Shown piece after piece: positions 1 to 7,920 of a stretch of DNA of 64,000 nt; the first letter of the stretch is position 1; each line of letters starts with the position of its first letter. Location: positions 1 to 64,000 of the forward strand of contig CAZLDS010000001.1 of the NCBI GenBank assembly GCA_964558395.1, read 5' to 3'. The translations under genes were made by a program, and so were the position numbers. Source of the stretch: CSP1-5 sp964558395. Lineage in GTDB: Bacteria; Methylomirabilota; Methylomirabilia; Methylomirabilales; CSP1-5. The notes beneath the pieces are model-generated. The model did not search any database. It was not told the origin of the DNA and saw nothing but the letters and a program-made list of their open reading frames with translations.

Positions 1-82
1 CCTGGTACAACTCCTGCTCCAGCCCCTTGACCTGGCCTTGCAGGGCCTCGACTTCGGTGCGATGTTTTTCCTTATCACGCAT
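1..82 (-). CDS. N-terminal fragment of a coiled-coil protein (cut by window edge)
   Basis: Only 27 codons are inside the window. The fragment begins with ATG at 82 and reads MRDKEKHRTEVEALQGQVKG followed by LEQELYQ, an acidic/basic heptad-like pattern typical of a coiled coil. There is no signal peptide. It lies downstream of folE on the same strand, about 190 bases away. The function cannot be told from this fragment. Confidence 0.5.
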   Translation of the reverse strand, partial: MRDKEKHRTEVEALQGQVKGLEQELYQ

Positions 83-269
83 ATTCAGCCCTCGACCTTA
101 GGTTCCTGTAAAGCTACTGCAACTCCCATACCACACAAGTCACCATCGCGACAAAACCCTGTCGTTACACGGCTCACATCCTCAACCGTCGCAGACATTG
201 TGCAAAATCCGTGGGCACCCCTACGTCTTGTTGCATGAAAGACACGCAGAAATTTACTCCGGACCAGCG

Positions 270-860
270 TCAATGCCCATGGTTGATGAGCTGCACAAAC
301 TCGTTGCGGACCTCCGGTCTCGTCTGAAAGGTCCCCAGCATGGCGCTCGTCACGGCCTTCGAGCTTTGCTTTTCGACCCCCCGCATCATCATACAAAAAT
401 GATACGCTTCGATGACGACCCCGACCCCCCGGGGCTGTACCGCTTGCTTCAGGGTCCGAGCGATTTGCTGCGTCAAACGCTCCTGGACCTGCAATCGCCT
501 GCTGTACATCTCGACCAACCGCACTACCTTGCTGAGGCCAAGGATCTTCTTCTTCGGGATGTAGGCCACGTGGCACTTCCCGAAGAAGGGAAGGAGATGA
601 TGTTCACACAGGCTGAAGAGATCTATATCTTTCACCAAGACCATTTCATCACAATGCTCGGTGAAAATGGCTCCGTTGAGGACCTCGGATACATTTTGGC
701 CGTAACCGCTTGTGAGATACCGGAGCGCCTTCGCCACGCGCTCCGGCGTCTGCCAAAGCCCCTCGCGATGCGGGTCCTCCCCTATCTCCTTTACGAGGTC
801 TCGGATGAGGGTCTGCATGAACGCATCCTCTCCCGAGCCCTTTCGTTTCTGATCCGGCAT
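270..860 (-). CDS. folE: GTP cyclohydrolase I
   Basis: Converts GTP to 7,8-dihydroneopterin triphosphate, the first step of tetrahydrofolate (and in some bacteria queuosine) synthesis, in the cytoplasm. The 196-residue protein has the usual single-domain length. The zinc ligands are visible: C85 and H88 in SLCEHHLLPF and C156 in HFCMMMRGVEKQ, the two family signatures. The C-terminal end RPEVRNEFVQLI is also typical. A good sigma70-type promoter lies about 90 bases upstream. It stands alone, with no other folate genes beside it, so it is probably transcribed singly. Confidence 0.96.
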   Translation of the reverse strand: MPDQKRKGSGEDAFMQTLIRDLVKEIGEDPHREGLWQTPERVAKALRYLTSGYGQNVSEVLNGAIFTEHCDEMVLVKDIDLFSLCEHHLLPFFGKCHVAYIPKKKILGLSKVVRLVEMYSRRLQVQERLTQQIARTLKQAVQPRGVGVVIEAYHFCMMMRGVEKQSSKAVTSAMLGTFQTRPEVRNEFVQLINHGH

Positions 861-947
861 GCCTCTCCTCCCGAGAGGTCAAAAGAAAAGGGGAGCTGTT
901 GCTCACCCGAAAGATCTGGCGGCGTAATATAAAGTCAACATGACCAT

Positions 948-976
948 ATTCTCCCCCATAACCCATGCCATGTCAA
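948..976 (-). promoter_or_regulatory. sigma70-type promoter of folE
   Basis: On the minus strand TTGACA (971-976) is followed after 17 bases by GAGAAT (948-953). Expected start of transcription is near 941, leaving a leader of about 80 bases before the folE ATG. The -35 is a perfect match and the -10 matches 4 of 6. Confidence 0.6.
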
Positions 977-1077
977 CACCCGGACCCAAGAAAGGAGGTG
1001 ACGGCGACAAAACGGGCGAGGGGTTACGCGTTGTGCGGCAGATCCGAAAGGAAGAGAGCGGTCCGAGCAGTGACCGG

Positions 1078-1152
<75 letters not shown>

Positions 1153-1167
1153 AACCAGTAAATAAAC

Positions 1168-1195
1168 CATATAGCGGCGAGGGATGCCTTGTCAA
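1168..1195 (-). promoter_or_regulatory. promoter of tRNA-Gly
   Basis: Minus strand TTGACA (1190-1195), 16-base spacer, TATATG (1168-1173). The predicted start is about 8 bases before the mature tRNA 5' end, as expected for a stable RNA gene. Confidence 0.6.
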
Positions 1196-1216
1196 CGGGG
1201 AAGTGAGACGTATTGA

Positions 1217-1624
1217 TTAGATATCAACCTCCTGGAAATTGGTCACTCGCCAGCCCCCCTCTGTCCGGCCGGCAGCAATGGTGGCTCGCTTTTTCATCAC
1301 CTGACGGTCCACCGAAATGGTGATGTTGTAGACAAAGAAGATTCTATCATCCCCAATTTTCCGGGTCGCGTGCAGGCTGTAGGAAACCCCTCGGTCGCCC
1401 GCCCCGGTCGGTCCTGTCACTGCTTGCAGGAGTTGTTCCTCTTCTTCGATCTTCTGACGGGCCAGCCCGTAAGCTAAGGCCTTGGCCTTAGGAAGATCCG
1501 GCTTAACGTAATACCGCTCGACAAAGCTTTGGGCGATCGACTCGGGGCCACTGGCGGGAGCGCACGCCGCACTGGTAAAAATAGTGGTCATGCAGAGTCC
1601 GACGACCTTGGCCACCTTTCTCAT
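1217..1624 (-). CDS. Small lipoprotein of unknown function
   Basis: A 135-residue protein starting MRKVAKVVGLCMTTIF with a lipoprotein signal ending at SAAC (C21), so it should be lipid-anchored in the envelope. The body (PESIAQSFVERYYV near the N-terminus, RIFFVYNITISVDRQ and GGWRVTNFQEVDI near the end) looks like a small alpha+beta domain of NTF2/DUF4878 style, but I do not recognise a named family. An upstream in-frame start would put an extra 22 residues before the signal, which is unlikely. It is the last gene of a minus-strand run with the nucleotidyltransferase and a small membrane protein. Confidence 0.7.
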   Translation of the reverse strand: MRKVAKVVGLCMTTIFTSAACAPASGPESIAQSFVERYYVKPDLPKAKALAYGLARQKIEEEEQLLQAVTGPTGAGDRGVSYSLHATRKIGDDRIFFVYNITISVDRQVMKKRATIAAGRTEGGWRVTNFQEVDI

Positions 1625-1671
1625 CTCACGGCATCTTTCCGCGCTTTTCCGGATTACTACGGGGATCAGTA

Positions 1672-1815
1672 TCATGGCAAAGAACACCACGAGACGAGGA
1701 AAAGAAGGAGAAGGATAGTCAGAAATCCGAGGACCAGGTGTCGAGTTCCCGCTCTCCGCGCTTTTGCTTCCAACGCGCCCTGGTCGCGGTCCTCGCTATC
1801 GTTGTCGCTGCGCAT
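1672..1815 (-). CDS. 47-residue tail-anchored-type membrane peptide
   Basis: A short reading frame from ATG at 1815 to TGA at 1672-1674. The N-terminal half is very charged (MRSDNDSEDRDQGALEAKAR, then RAGTRH) and is followed by one hydrophobic helix of about 18 residues (LVLGFLTILLLLFLVSW) and the C-terminal tail CSLP. This is the composition of a real C-terminally anchored membrane peptide and unlikely by chance. It sits 37 bases after the nucleotidyltransferase stop and 47 bases before the lipoprotein start, same strand. The ribosome site is weak. Function unknown. Confidence 0.55.
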   Translation of the reverse strand: MRSDNDSEDRDQGALEAKARRAGTRHLVLGFLTILLLLFLVSWCSLP

Positions 1816-1852
1816 GATCCGGAGCCACTCATATCACCCTTATCTGGTGAGA

Positions 1853-3325
1853 TCAAGGAGTTTCACCTCGCGCAAACGCCGCTCGCAGTGCGGGCAAATG
1901 ACGATCGAGATACTGGAAGGCCTCTTCTTTGCTTTTGAGTGCCCCGATGCTCGTCTCCTCTCGAAGTCGCTCGAGCAGGAACCCGACAAACGGGCCTGGG
2001 CGAAGATCCATCCGTGCCATCAGTTCATGGCCATCCACGAGTTTCGGAGGTCCAGTTGCGGTGATCTGTTCCCGCTGGAACGCGAACATTTCCCGAACAA
2101 AACGGAGGTGCGCTTGAAAATCCGCTCCCTCGTTCCCCCAGGTGGCCCAAATATCGGCCAGCGACAGGACGAGAACATCGGGCGCGAACGGATCGAGGTC
2201 CCGCCAGAAGCGATAGCGAGCCCGAGGTCTGATGTTCTTGGCCTCTCGTAGAGAGCGGGGACGGAGATGTTCCTGGACGAGGGCCACGGTCATCTCCGAA
2301 GCCCGGGACCCCAGGCGGAGCCGATGGGAGATCTCGTGCACGATGTCTGCCCCGCGCGCAGCATGGCCCAAGAAACGGATCTGCCCATCGTCAACCGAGC
2401 GCGTGTCCGGTTTCCCCACATCGTGAAGGAGGGCGGTAAAGCGAAGAAGGGCCTGCCTACTGATCCCCCCCTCTACTTCGGTCCGCAAGGTCCCTTCGAG
2501 ACGGACGGCCTCGTCAGGCAACAGGTTCGGGAGCGCAAGGAGGATCCGGTCCAGCGATTGAACCGTCTCCAAGGAATGCGTGAAAACGTCATACCGATGC
2601 GGAGGACCCTGGAGACATCCACGCATCAACCGGACCTCGGGGAGCAAGGCCTCCAGAAGACCCAACTCGTCCATTACGCCAAGCCAGCGGCCACCCTCAG
2701 CGCAGTCCAGGATCGCAAAGAGTTCTTCTCGAAGACGCTCCGCTGCGACCTGCGTCAGGAGAGAAGCTTTCCGGCGAATCGCTTGGGCTGTGGTCTCGTC
2801 GATGATGAACCGTAGCTGAGCAGCGAGGCGTACGCTCCGCAGAAGGCGCAAGGGATCTTCGGCCAACACCCGCGGATCATTCACCCGGATCCGCCTCTGG
2901 TTGAGATCCGCCAGGCCTCCAACGGGATCGATGAGGCGAGGGGGTTTTTCGCCCAACGAGACGGCCAACGCGTTTATCGTGAAGTCTCGGTGTGACAGAT
3001 CTTCTACAATGCCGTCTCGGCGCAGTGGTGCAATATCCACCTGTACCCGCTCGCCTCGCCAGGAAAAGACCACGCGCCGGACCTCCTCGGCAAGCCAGAT
3101 CCCTCTTCCCTCAAACCGCTCCTGGAGACCCGAACTCAAAGAGAGGGGATCCGTGCACACCAAGTCGATGTCGAAGGTCTCCGGATACTCCAGGAGAGCA
3201 TCACGCAAGAAACCCCCAACCAGGTAGACCGGCAGCAGCTCCTGCTCTGCCGCGACACCAGCGACCTGCTCTAGAAGGGGATAACGCCCAGTAGTCTCCA
3301 GGATACCCAGAACTCTTTCATTCAT
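1853..3325 (-). CDS. CCA tRNA nucleotidyltransferase / poly(A) polymerase family protein with HD domain
   Basis: Class II nucleotidyltransferase, expected to add or repair the 3' CCA of tRNAs. The head domain shows YLVGGFLRD (G37, R41-D42) and DIDLV (metal-binding D52 and D54), then the RNA-binding region with RDFTINALAV and EDPLRLLRSVR. The second half has an HD phosphohydrolase domain (H250, and H301-D302 in LLHDVGKPD). The length of 490 residues fits HD-containing CCA enzymes. In bacteria the family splits into CCA-adding, A-adding and poly(A) polymerase members, and sequence reading alone does not settle which this is. The encoded CCA on the local tRNA-Gly suggests repair is part of its role. 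Confidence 0.88.
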   Translation of the reverse strand: MNERVLGILETTGRYPLLEQVAGVAAEQELLPVYLVGGFLRDALLEYPETFDIDLVCTDPLSLSSGLQERFEGRGIWLAEEVRRVVFSWRGERVQVDIAPLRRDGIVEDLSHRDFTINALAVSLGEKPPRLIDPVGGLADLNQRRIRVNDPRVLAEDPLRLLRSVRLAAQLRFIIDETTAQAIRRKASLLTQVAAERLREELFAILDCAEGGRWLGVMDELGLLEALLPEVRLMRGCLQGPPHRYDVFTHSLETVQSLDRILLALPNLLPDEAVRLEGTLRTEVEGGISRQALLRFTALLHDVGKPDTRSVDDGQIRFLGHAARGADIVHEISHRLRLGSRASEMTVALVQEHLRPRSLREAKNIRPRARYRFWRDLDPFAPDVLVLSLADIWATWGNEGADFQAHLRFVREMFAFQREQITATGPPKLVDGHELMARMDLRPGPFVGFLLERLREETSIGALKSKEEAFQYLDRHLPALRAAFARGETP

Positions 3326-3504
3326 GTCTTCACCCTAAAAAGGGACCCAACGAATGTCAATCGTCTTCCTCCCAGTTGCGAGGCATCTTGACGCTCGGCA
3401 GAAAAACCTGGATAGTCCGAAAATTTCTTGACGAGCGCCATCCGCCCGGTTTACCCTAAGTCCAGGGTTACACCACAGATGGTACGAAGTGGAGGGGAGG
3501 CAGG

Positions 3505-3708
3505 ATGCGGATCGATAGAAAGATGAAGATCGAGCACGTCGTCCAGTCCTACCCGGAAACCGTCTCAGTTTTTACCCGGTACGGGGTAGCGTGTCTCGGC
3601 TGTTCGGGGGCTAGTTACGACAATATCGAGGTCGGAGCGAAAATCCACGGCATCGATGTTGATCAACTCCTGGCCGATCTGAACGCTACTATCGTCAATC
3701 GGAACTGA
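3505..3708 (+). CDS. DUF1858 domain protein
   Basis: A 67-codon protein made of one DUF1858 domain, a small helical fold often found alone or at the end of hybrid-cluster and iron-sulfur-related proteins. The pattern MKIEHVVQSYPE ... FTRYGVACLGCSGA is characteristic, including the C-L-G-C pair at about residues 30-33 that may bind a metal or form a disulfide. The start is preceded by GGAGGGGAGGCAGG, a strong ribosome site. The cysE gene follows about 70 bases later on the same strand. No biochemical function is established for stand-alone members. Confidence 0.8.
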   Translation: MRIDRKMKIEHVVQSYPETVSVFTRYGVACLGCSGASYDNIEVGAKIHGIDVDQLLADLNATIVNRN

Positions 3709-3779
3709 ACAGTCCGTCATTGATCTTGGCCATTTTTGTGGGCTGGACGGGTCGTTTCGTCCCTCAAAGAGGAACCACG

Positions 3780-4472
3780 ATGTTTGACGTAATTCGACGC
3801 GATATCCAGGCTGCCCGGGAACGTGATCCTGCCTCTCGAAGCACCCCTGAGATCCTCTTCTGCTATCCGGGGGTCCACTCTGTATGGTTTCACCGAATCG
3901 CGCACTGGTTCTGGACACGACGATTCCTCTTTCTCGGCCGGTTTGTCTCGCATCTCAATCGCTTCTTGACCGGGGTTGAGATTCACCCTGGGGCTCGTCT
4001 CGGTCCGGGCCTCTTTATCGATCACGGGATGGGCGTGGTAATCGGCGAGACAACGGAGGTCGGCGAGAACGTGACCATCTACCAGGGGGTGACGCTGGGT
4101 GGTACCAGCCTGGCGCGCACGAAGCGACACCCCACCATCGGCAACAACGTCGTCATTGGCGCGGGGGCGAAGATCCTCGGACCCTTTACTGTCGGGGACA
4201 ACAGTAAGATCGGGTCCGGCTCGGTGGTCACCAAGAAAGTCCCACCCGATTCCGTGGTGGTCGGAGTTCCCGGACGGGTGATCTACCAAGCTGGGAAAAA
4301 GGTCGCCGAGATGGACTTCGACTGGACCAATCTCCCTGACCCGGTGGCTCAAGCACTCCAGTGTCTCCTCGATCGGGTAGACGAGCTGCAGAAGGAGCTG
4401 GATGAGCTGAAGGGTCGCGCGCCGCAGCATTCCTTGGCCGACATTCCGTCATCGCTCCGCCGCGACAGCTGA
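3780..4472 (+). CDS. cysE: Serine O-acetyltransferase
   Basis: Transfers acetyl from acetyl-CoA to L-serine, giving O-acetylserine for cysteine synthesis. The 230-residue protein has the N-terminal helical part (HSVWFHRIAHWFW) and a left-handed beta-helix built of hexapeptide repeats (EIHPGARLGPGLFIDHGMGV, then VIGETTEVGENVTIYQGVTL), with the catalytic-type HGMGVVIG and KRHPTIG loops. I place the start at 3780 because AGAGGA precedes it and family N-termini begin there; a start 20 codons earlier adds sequence unlike the family. The 3' end overlaps the convergent deacetylase gene by 24 bases. Confidence 0.93.
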   Translation: MFDVIRRDIQAARERDPASRSTPEILFCYPGVHSVWFHRIAHWFWTRRFLFLGRFVSHLNRFLTGVEIHPGARLGPGLFIDHGMGVVIGETTEVGENVTIYQGVTLGGTSLARTKRHPTIGNNVVIGAGAKILGPFTVGDNSKIGSGSVVTKKVPPDSVVVGVPGRVIYQAGKKVAEMDFDWTNLPDPVAQALQCLLDRVDELQKELDELKGRAPQHSLADIPSSLRRDS

Positions 4473-5729
4473 TCCCTCCCCGCGCTCTTTCAGCGCGAGG
4501 GCACGATGAAGATCCGACACCTGCACCAGCTCGTATCCCTGTATCCGGAGTCCGTCGATAATCGTTGGTAGCTCCCCATCGACTCGATCCTGTTCCCGTT
4601 GCGTTCCTAGATGGAGAAGGATAATTCCTCCATTTGCCCGAGCCGCGCTTCCCTTTCCAAAGTTGAGAATGCGTTCCCGCACCTGCTCCGCCCGATAGTA
4701 CATCGGTGAACGCGGGTCTGCCACCCAGTCCCGCGTGTCCAGATCCTCCCCAGCTGCCAGGTCCCTCGTCCATCCCACATGAAGGTAGCCGATCTCGGCC
4801 GCCCACCGCCGAATCTCCGGGTTATGTTCTCCGTAGGGAGCCCGCCAGTACGGGCTAATCGGCACGCCGGTCACGTCCTCAAAGAGACGCGCCGCCTGGC
4901 GAAGCTCGTCCTGGACAAATTCTCGCGTGATGCCCGGAAGGGTGTCCTGCCGCCCGTTATAGGCAAATGTCGTGAGGCGGGGATGACTGAAGGTGTGGTT
5001 GCCGATCTCGTGTCCGTCCCGGATCATGCGACGAACCAGATCGGGATGCCGTACGATATACCCGCCGGTCAGGAAAATCGTCGCCCGGACCCCCCTGGTT
5101 TTGAGTATACCCAAAATTTTCTCGGAGACATTGGCGTTCACCCCTCCGTCAAAGGTGACGGCCACTTTTCGCTCCCAGGTTGGACCGCGGGAGAGATTCG
5201 TCTCTGGAGGAAGGGGAGGAAGCTTCGCAATCCGTGGTGGGATAAGGTCCGACGGTTTCGGCGGAACAATCCGCACAGGGGGGACCACGGATGGAATGGG
5301 GCGGGAGGAAACCGTCTGCCATCGGGGGGACCGCGATGATGAAGACAGAAGGACACTGTTATAGTGGTACACCACAACGAGGAGCGGGGCGAGAATCAGC
5401 AGCACCCATCCCCGGCGGAGGGTTGTCGGCAACCGCGGGGCCGACGCACGCGTCCGGAGAACCAGTTGCTGAGCATCCAGGAACCGTCTACGCCGCCCCA
5501 GCCGTCTTTGCAGGCGGGTGGGAATGGGCACGTCCCGAATGGTCTGACCATGAATCTGCCACTCCGCCTCGGCGGCCCGTTGCCACGCATGGATCACACT
5601 ACACCCTGTATCGCAGAAGTGACGAAACCCGATGCGGACGCGGCACGCGGGGCAGATCCGGGTGCCACAACGGAAACAGACCCGCCAAGCTCGACGGGAC
5701 GGATGACTGGGACAGAAACGGCGCTTCAC
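4449..5729 (-). CDS. Membrane-anchored polysaccharide deacetylase with N-terminal B-box-like zinc finger
   Basis: 426 residues in three parts. Residues 1-45 carry C6, H9, C18, C21, C26, C29, H37, C39 and C43, spaced like a B-box zinc finger. A transmembrane helix follows at about 105-125 (GWVLLILAPLLVVVY). The rest is a NodB-type deacetylase: TFDGG (motif 1), HTFSHPR (metal-binding motif 2), WRAPYG (motif 3) and IILLHLGT (last motif). Such enzymes remove acetyl groups from N-acetyl sugars of peptidoglycan or exopolysaccharide outside the cell. Motif 1 normally reads TFDDG, so the second Asp, usually a metal ligand, is Gly here; other subfamilies also vary there. It overlaps the DUF1015 gene upstream by ATGA and the cysE end by 24 bases. 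Confidence 0.85.
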   Translation of the reverse strand: MKRRFCPSHPSRRAWRVCFRCGTRICPACRVRIGFRHFCDTGCSVIHAWQRAAEAEWQIHGQTIRDVPIPTRLQRRLGRRRRFLDAQQLVLRTRASAPRLPTTLRRGWVLLILAPLLVVVYHYNSVLLSSSSRSPRWQTVSSRPIPSVVPPVRIVPPKPSDLIPPRIAKLPPLPPETNLSRGPTWERKVAVTFDGGVNANVSEKILGILKTRGVRATIFLTGGYIVRHPDLVRRMIRDGHEIGNHTFSHPRLTTFAYNGRQDTLPGITREFVQDELRQAARLFEDVTGVPISPYWRAPYGEHNPEIRRWAAEIGYLHVGWTRDLAAGEDLDTRDWVADPRSPMYYRAEQVRERILNFGKGSAARANGGIILLHLGTQREQDRVDGELPTIIDGLRIQGYELVQVSDLHRALALKERGEGSAVAAER

Positions 5730-7081
5730 GGTTTCTCCAGAAATGCCTTGGATACCTCGAGGACCTCGGCCGGATTGACTTTGAAAAATACCAACCCAGA
5801 GATGAGTTTGGGGTAGAAGTAGGTTGCCTTTGACGGAAACCGCTCACCCGCAGTCGCCATCCTGATCACGTGGGAGACTGGAATAGGGTTCAGAAAGAAC
5901 GCCCCCGCGTAGCGGCCGGCCTGGACCTGTTCAAGGGCAAACCTTTCATCATGTGTAAAACCGATTGCCGTCTCGTCGTGGACATCGAGAAGCCTTTGGA
6001 AGACGAGACGGTGGAGCAAGACCAGGTCCAGATCTTGAAAAGCCCCCGCCTCCCCTGGCTCCACAATCGCTGCACTGCTCTCTCTATCTTTTAAGGTAAG
6101 GAGGTAAAACTCAGCGCCACCAACGTAGAGGCCAAAGACAGGGCCCTCTCTTCCCCGATCCTCCATCTCCCGCAAACACTTTTGGATCCCCACCTCTCGT
6201 GAAGCGATCGGATGCCGTTTTAGATGAAAGGAGGACTCTAGGACTCGGAGGATCTCGGCTGGGCGTTGATGGTGGGGTGGGGTGACGAGCCGATGGGTAG
6301 GTAAGATCGTGAGTCCTTCATCCTCGGCGCTCACCAGGGTTGTCATGACATAGTTATACGCTTTGGTAGGCGTCGGGCTCGAATCGACAGCGAGCATCTC
6401 TTTTTGGAAGGCGAGGGCTGTTTCATACCGATGATGACCGTCAGCCACAATGAGGAGACGGTCCTGCAAGGCGTGATGGATCTCAAGTAACGTCTCAGGT
6501 TCCTGTAACGTCCAAAGTCGGTGTCGAATTTCCTCGCCTTCCCAGAAATCGTAAAGGGGCGGGTCCTGGAGGGCGCGCTCTAGCAGGCCGCGAATCGGTA
6601 CGGCCGGGCCGGGATAAAAGCAGAAGATCTGCTCGAGATTCACCGGGAGGGCTTGCAGGAGCCTGAGCCGATCGGCTTTCGGCCCCGGCAGCGTGTGTTC
6701 GTGAGGGAAGATGACACCCGCCCTGTACTCCTCCAGACCCACGGCTCCAATGAGTCCAGTCCGGACACGCCGCTGGCCCCACTTCCACGGATACTCCTGC
6801 CTGTAGACGTAAAAGGCAGGCCGCGGATCCTGGACGACGATCCCGGCCTTTTCCCACTCGGCAAAATAGCGCGCGGCCCGGAGATACCGATTCTCCGTCA
6901 CAGCATCCCCTTCCCGGTCTTCCCCGAGGATGAGACGGATCACATTGTAGGGATGGCGAAGGTGAAGCGCGTATCGGAATGCGTCGGAAATGACGTCGTA
7001 GGGAGGGGAGACCACTGCTGCCGGATCGGCAATCTTCTCGATCTCATAGCGATAACCCCGAAAGGGAAGGACGCGGGCCAC
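5726..7081 (-). CDS. DUF1015 family protein
   Basis: 451 residues covering a full DUF1015 domain. Typical segments are ARVLPFRGYRY and VSPPYDVI at the N-terminus, PHEHTLPGPKADRLRL near 125-140, IVADGHHRYETAL near 210-222 and GFTHD near the end. Members are cytoplasmic and of unproven function; some occur next to serine or phosphoserine metabolism genes. It starts the minus-strand pair with the deacetylase (ATGA overlap), so the two are probably made together. Confidence 0.88.
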   Translation of the reverse strand: MARVLPFRGYRYEIEKIADPAAVVSPPYDVISDAFRYALHLRHPYNVIRLILGEDREGDAVTENRYLRAARYFAEWEKAGIVVQDPRPAFYVYRQEYPWKWGQRRVRTGLIGAVGLEEYRAGVIFPHEHTLPGPKADRLRLLQALPVNLEQIFCFYPGPAVPIRGLLERALQDPPLYDFWEGEEIRHRLWTLQEPETLLEIHHALQDRLLIVADGHHRYETALAFQKEMLAVDSSPTPTKAYNYVMTTLVSAEDEGLTILPTHRLVTPPHHQRPAEILRVLESSFHLKRHPIASREVGIQKCLREMEDRGREGPVFGLYVGGAEFYLLTLKDRESSAAIVEPGEAGAFQDLDLVLLHRLVFQRLLDVHDETAIGFTHDERFALEQVQAGRYAGAFFLNPIPVSHVIRMATAGERFPSKATYFYPKLISGLVFFKVNPAEVLEVSKAFLEKP

Positions 7082-7146
7082 GGTGGCCTCTCCTCAAAAT
7101 ACAGAGTAGGACGAAGTGGAGCGCAAAGGCAAGGGCAAACCGATCC

Positions 7147-7650
7147 TCAGTCGCTCGGACATCCCTCAGGCTCGTGGCCCAAGATTTCCTTCATTCCAAC
7201 CAAGATGTGTTCAGGAAGCAGCCCGACCCCGACCAGCGTCTCGTTCACCGTCACGGTAGCCGCGCGATCTAGACGAGCCGGCGGCAGCCAGACCAGCCTC
7301 CCCTCCCGGTGCCACTCCCGAAAGGCCCGCACTATCCCAGGGCCTTGTGGGAGGATCATGGCAAGGTCTTCAAGAAGGGGAGGAGGAAGCATTGGAAGCG
7401 GGAAGGAGGGGACGACATCGAACCCGATCCCCGAAGGTTCTTGCGCTTCCTTAGCCCACGCGGCAGGGATGTCGAAGGCCAACACCACAACCTCCCAACC
7501 CTTGCGGATCTGCCGGACTACAATCTGACGCGCGTAAGCCTTCCCCTTTTCATCACCAATGGCTAGGGGCGCGCGACCGATCCCAGAGAAGAGGCCGTAG
7601 GTGACGATGAAGGGCGCCTGCCGGAGATCGGTGGCGTGAAGGAAGATCAT
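7147..7650 (-). CDS. Hypothetical protein, 167 residues
   Basis: I do not recognise the family. It begins MIFLHATDLRQAPFIVTYG and has alternating short strands and proline-rich loops (PSFPLPMLPPPLLEDLAMIL) with a final VNETLVGVGLLPEHILVGM helix. No signal peptide or membrane helix is seen, so it is probably cytoplasmic. It starts 7 bases after the stop of the 59-residue gene upstream with GGGGAG as ribosome site, so the two form an operon, perhaps with the LD-carboxypeptidase and deacetylase-like genes before them. Confidence 0.65.
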   Translation of the reverse strand: MIFLHATDLRQAPFIVTYGLFSGIGRAPLAIGDEKGKAYARQIVVRQIRKGWEVVVLAFDIPAAWAKEAQEPSGIGFDVVPSFPLPMLPPPLLEDLAMILPQGPGIVRAFREWHREGRLVWLPPARLDRAATVTVNETLVGVGLLPEHILVGMKEILGHEPEGCPSD

Positions 7651-7657
7651 TCAGCCA

Positions 7658-7837
7658 CTACTCCCCCCAGGGGTTCCCCCCATCCAGCTTTTCCTGTGCC
7701 TCATCCAGCTCATGGGCCAACCGCTTTAGGTGCTCGGCCGCGTATCCGGGTGAAGCGAGCTTCGCGAGCGCCTCGATCACAAGATCGAGAGCGTTCATGA
7801 GGGAGGATTCATTTTCGGGGTCATAGAAAAGCCGCAT
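7658..7837 (-). CDS. Small acidic helical protein, 59 residues
   Basis: Starts MRLFYDPENESSLMNALDLV and continues as a nearly all-helical, charged protein ending EKLDGGNPWGE. The start at 7837 is set by GAGGAA six bases upstream. No cysteine or membrane segment is present. It lies between the LD-carboxypeptidase and the 167-residue gene on the same strand. I do not recognise the family. Confidence 0.6.
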   Translation of the reverse strand: MRLFYDPENESSLMNALDLVIEALAKLASPGYAAEHLKRLAHELDEAQEKLDGGNPWGE

Positions 7838-7920
7838 AGGATTCCTCGTACCGGTATTGTATCGGCCTCTGCCGGGTAAGTTCAAGGGAAAGCGAACATC
7901 CGAGACACACACCCATCTCG

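Noticed and set aside
93..206. 37-codon minus-strand frame between folE and the window-edge gene
   Set aside because: It starts without a good ribosome site and its product has no protein-like features; kept only as a chance frame.
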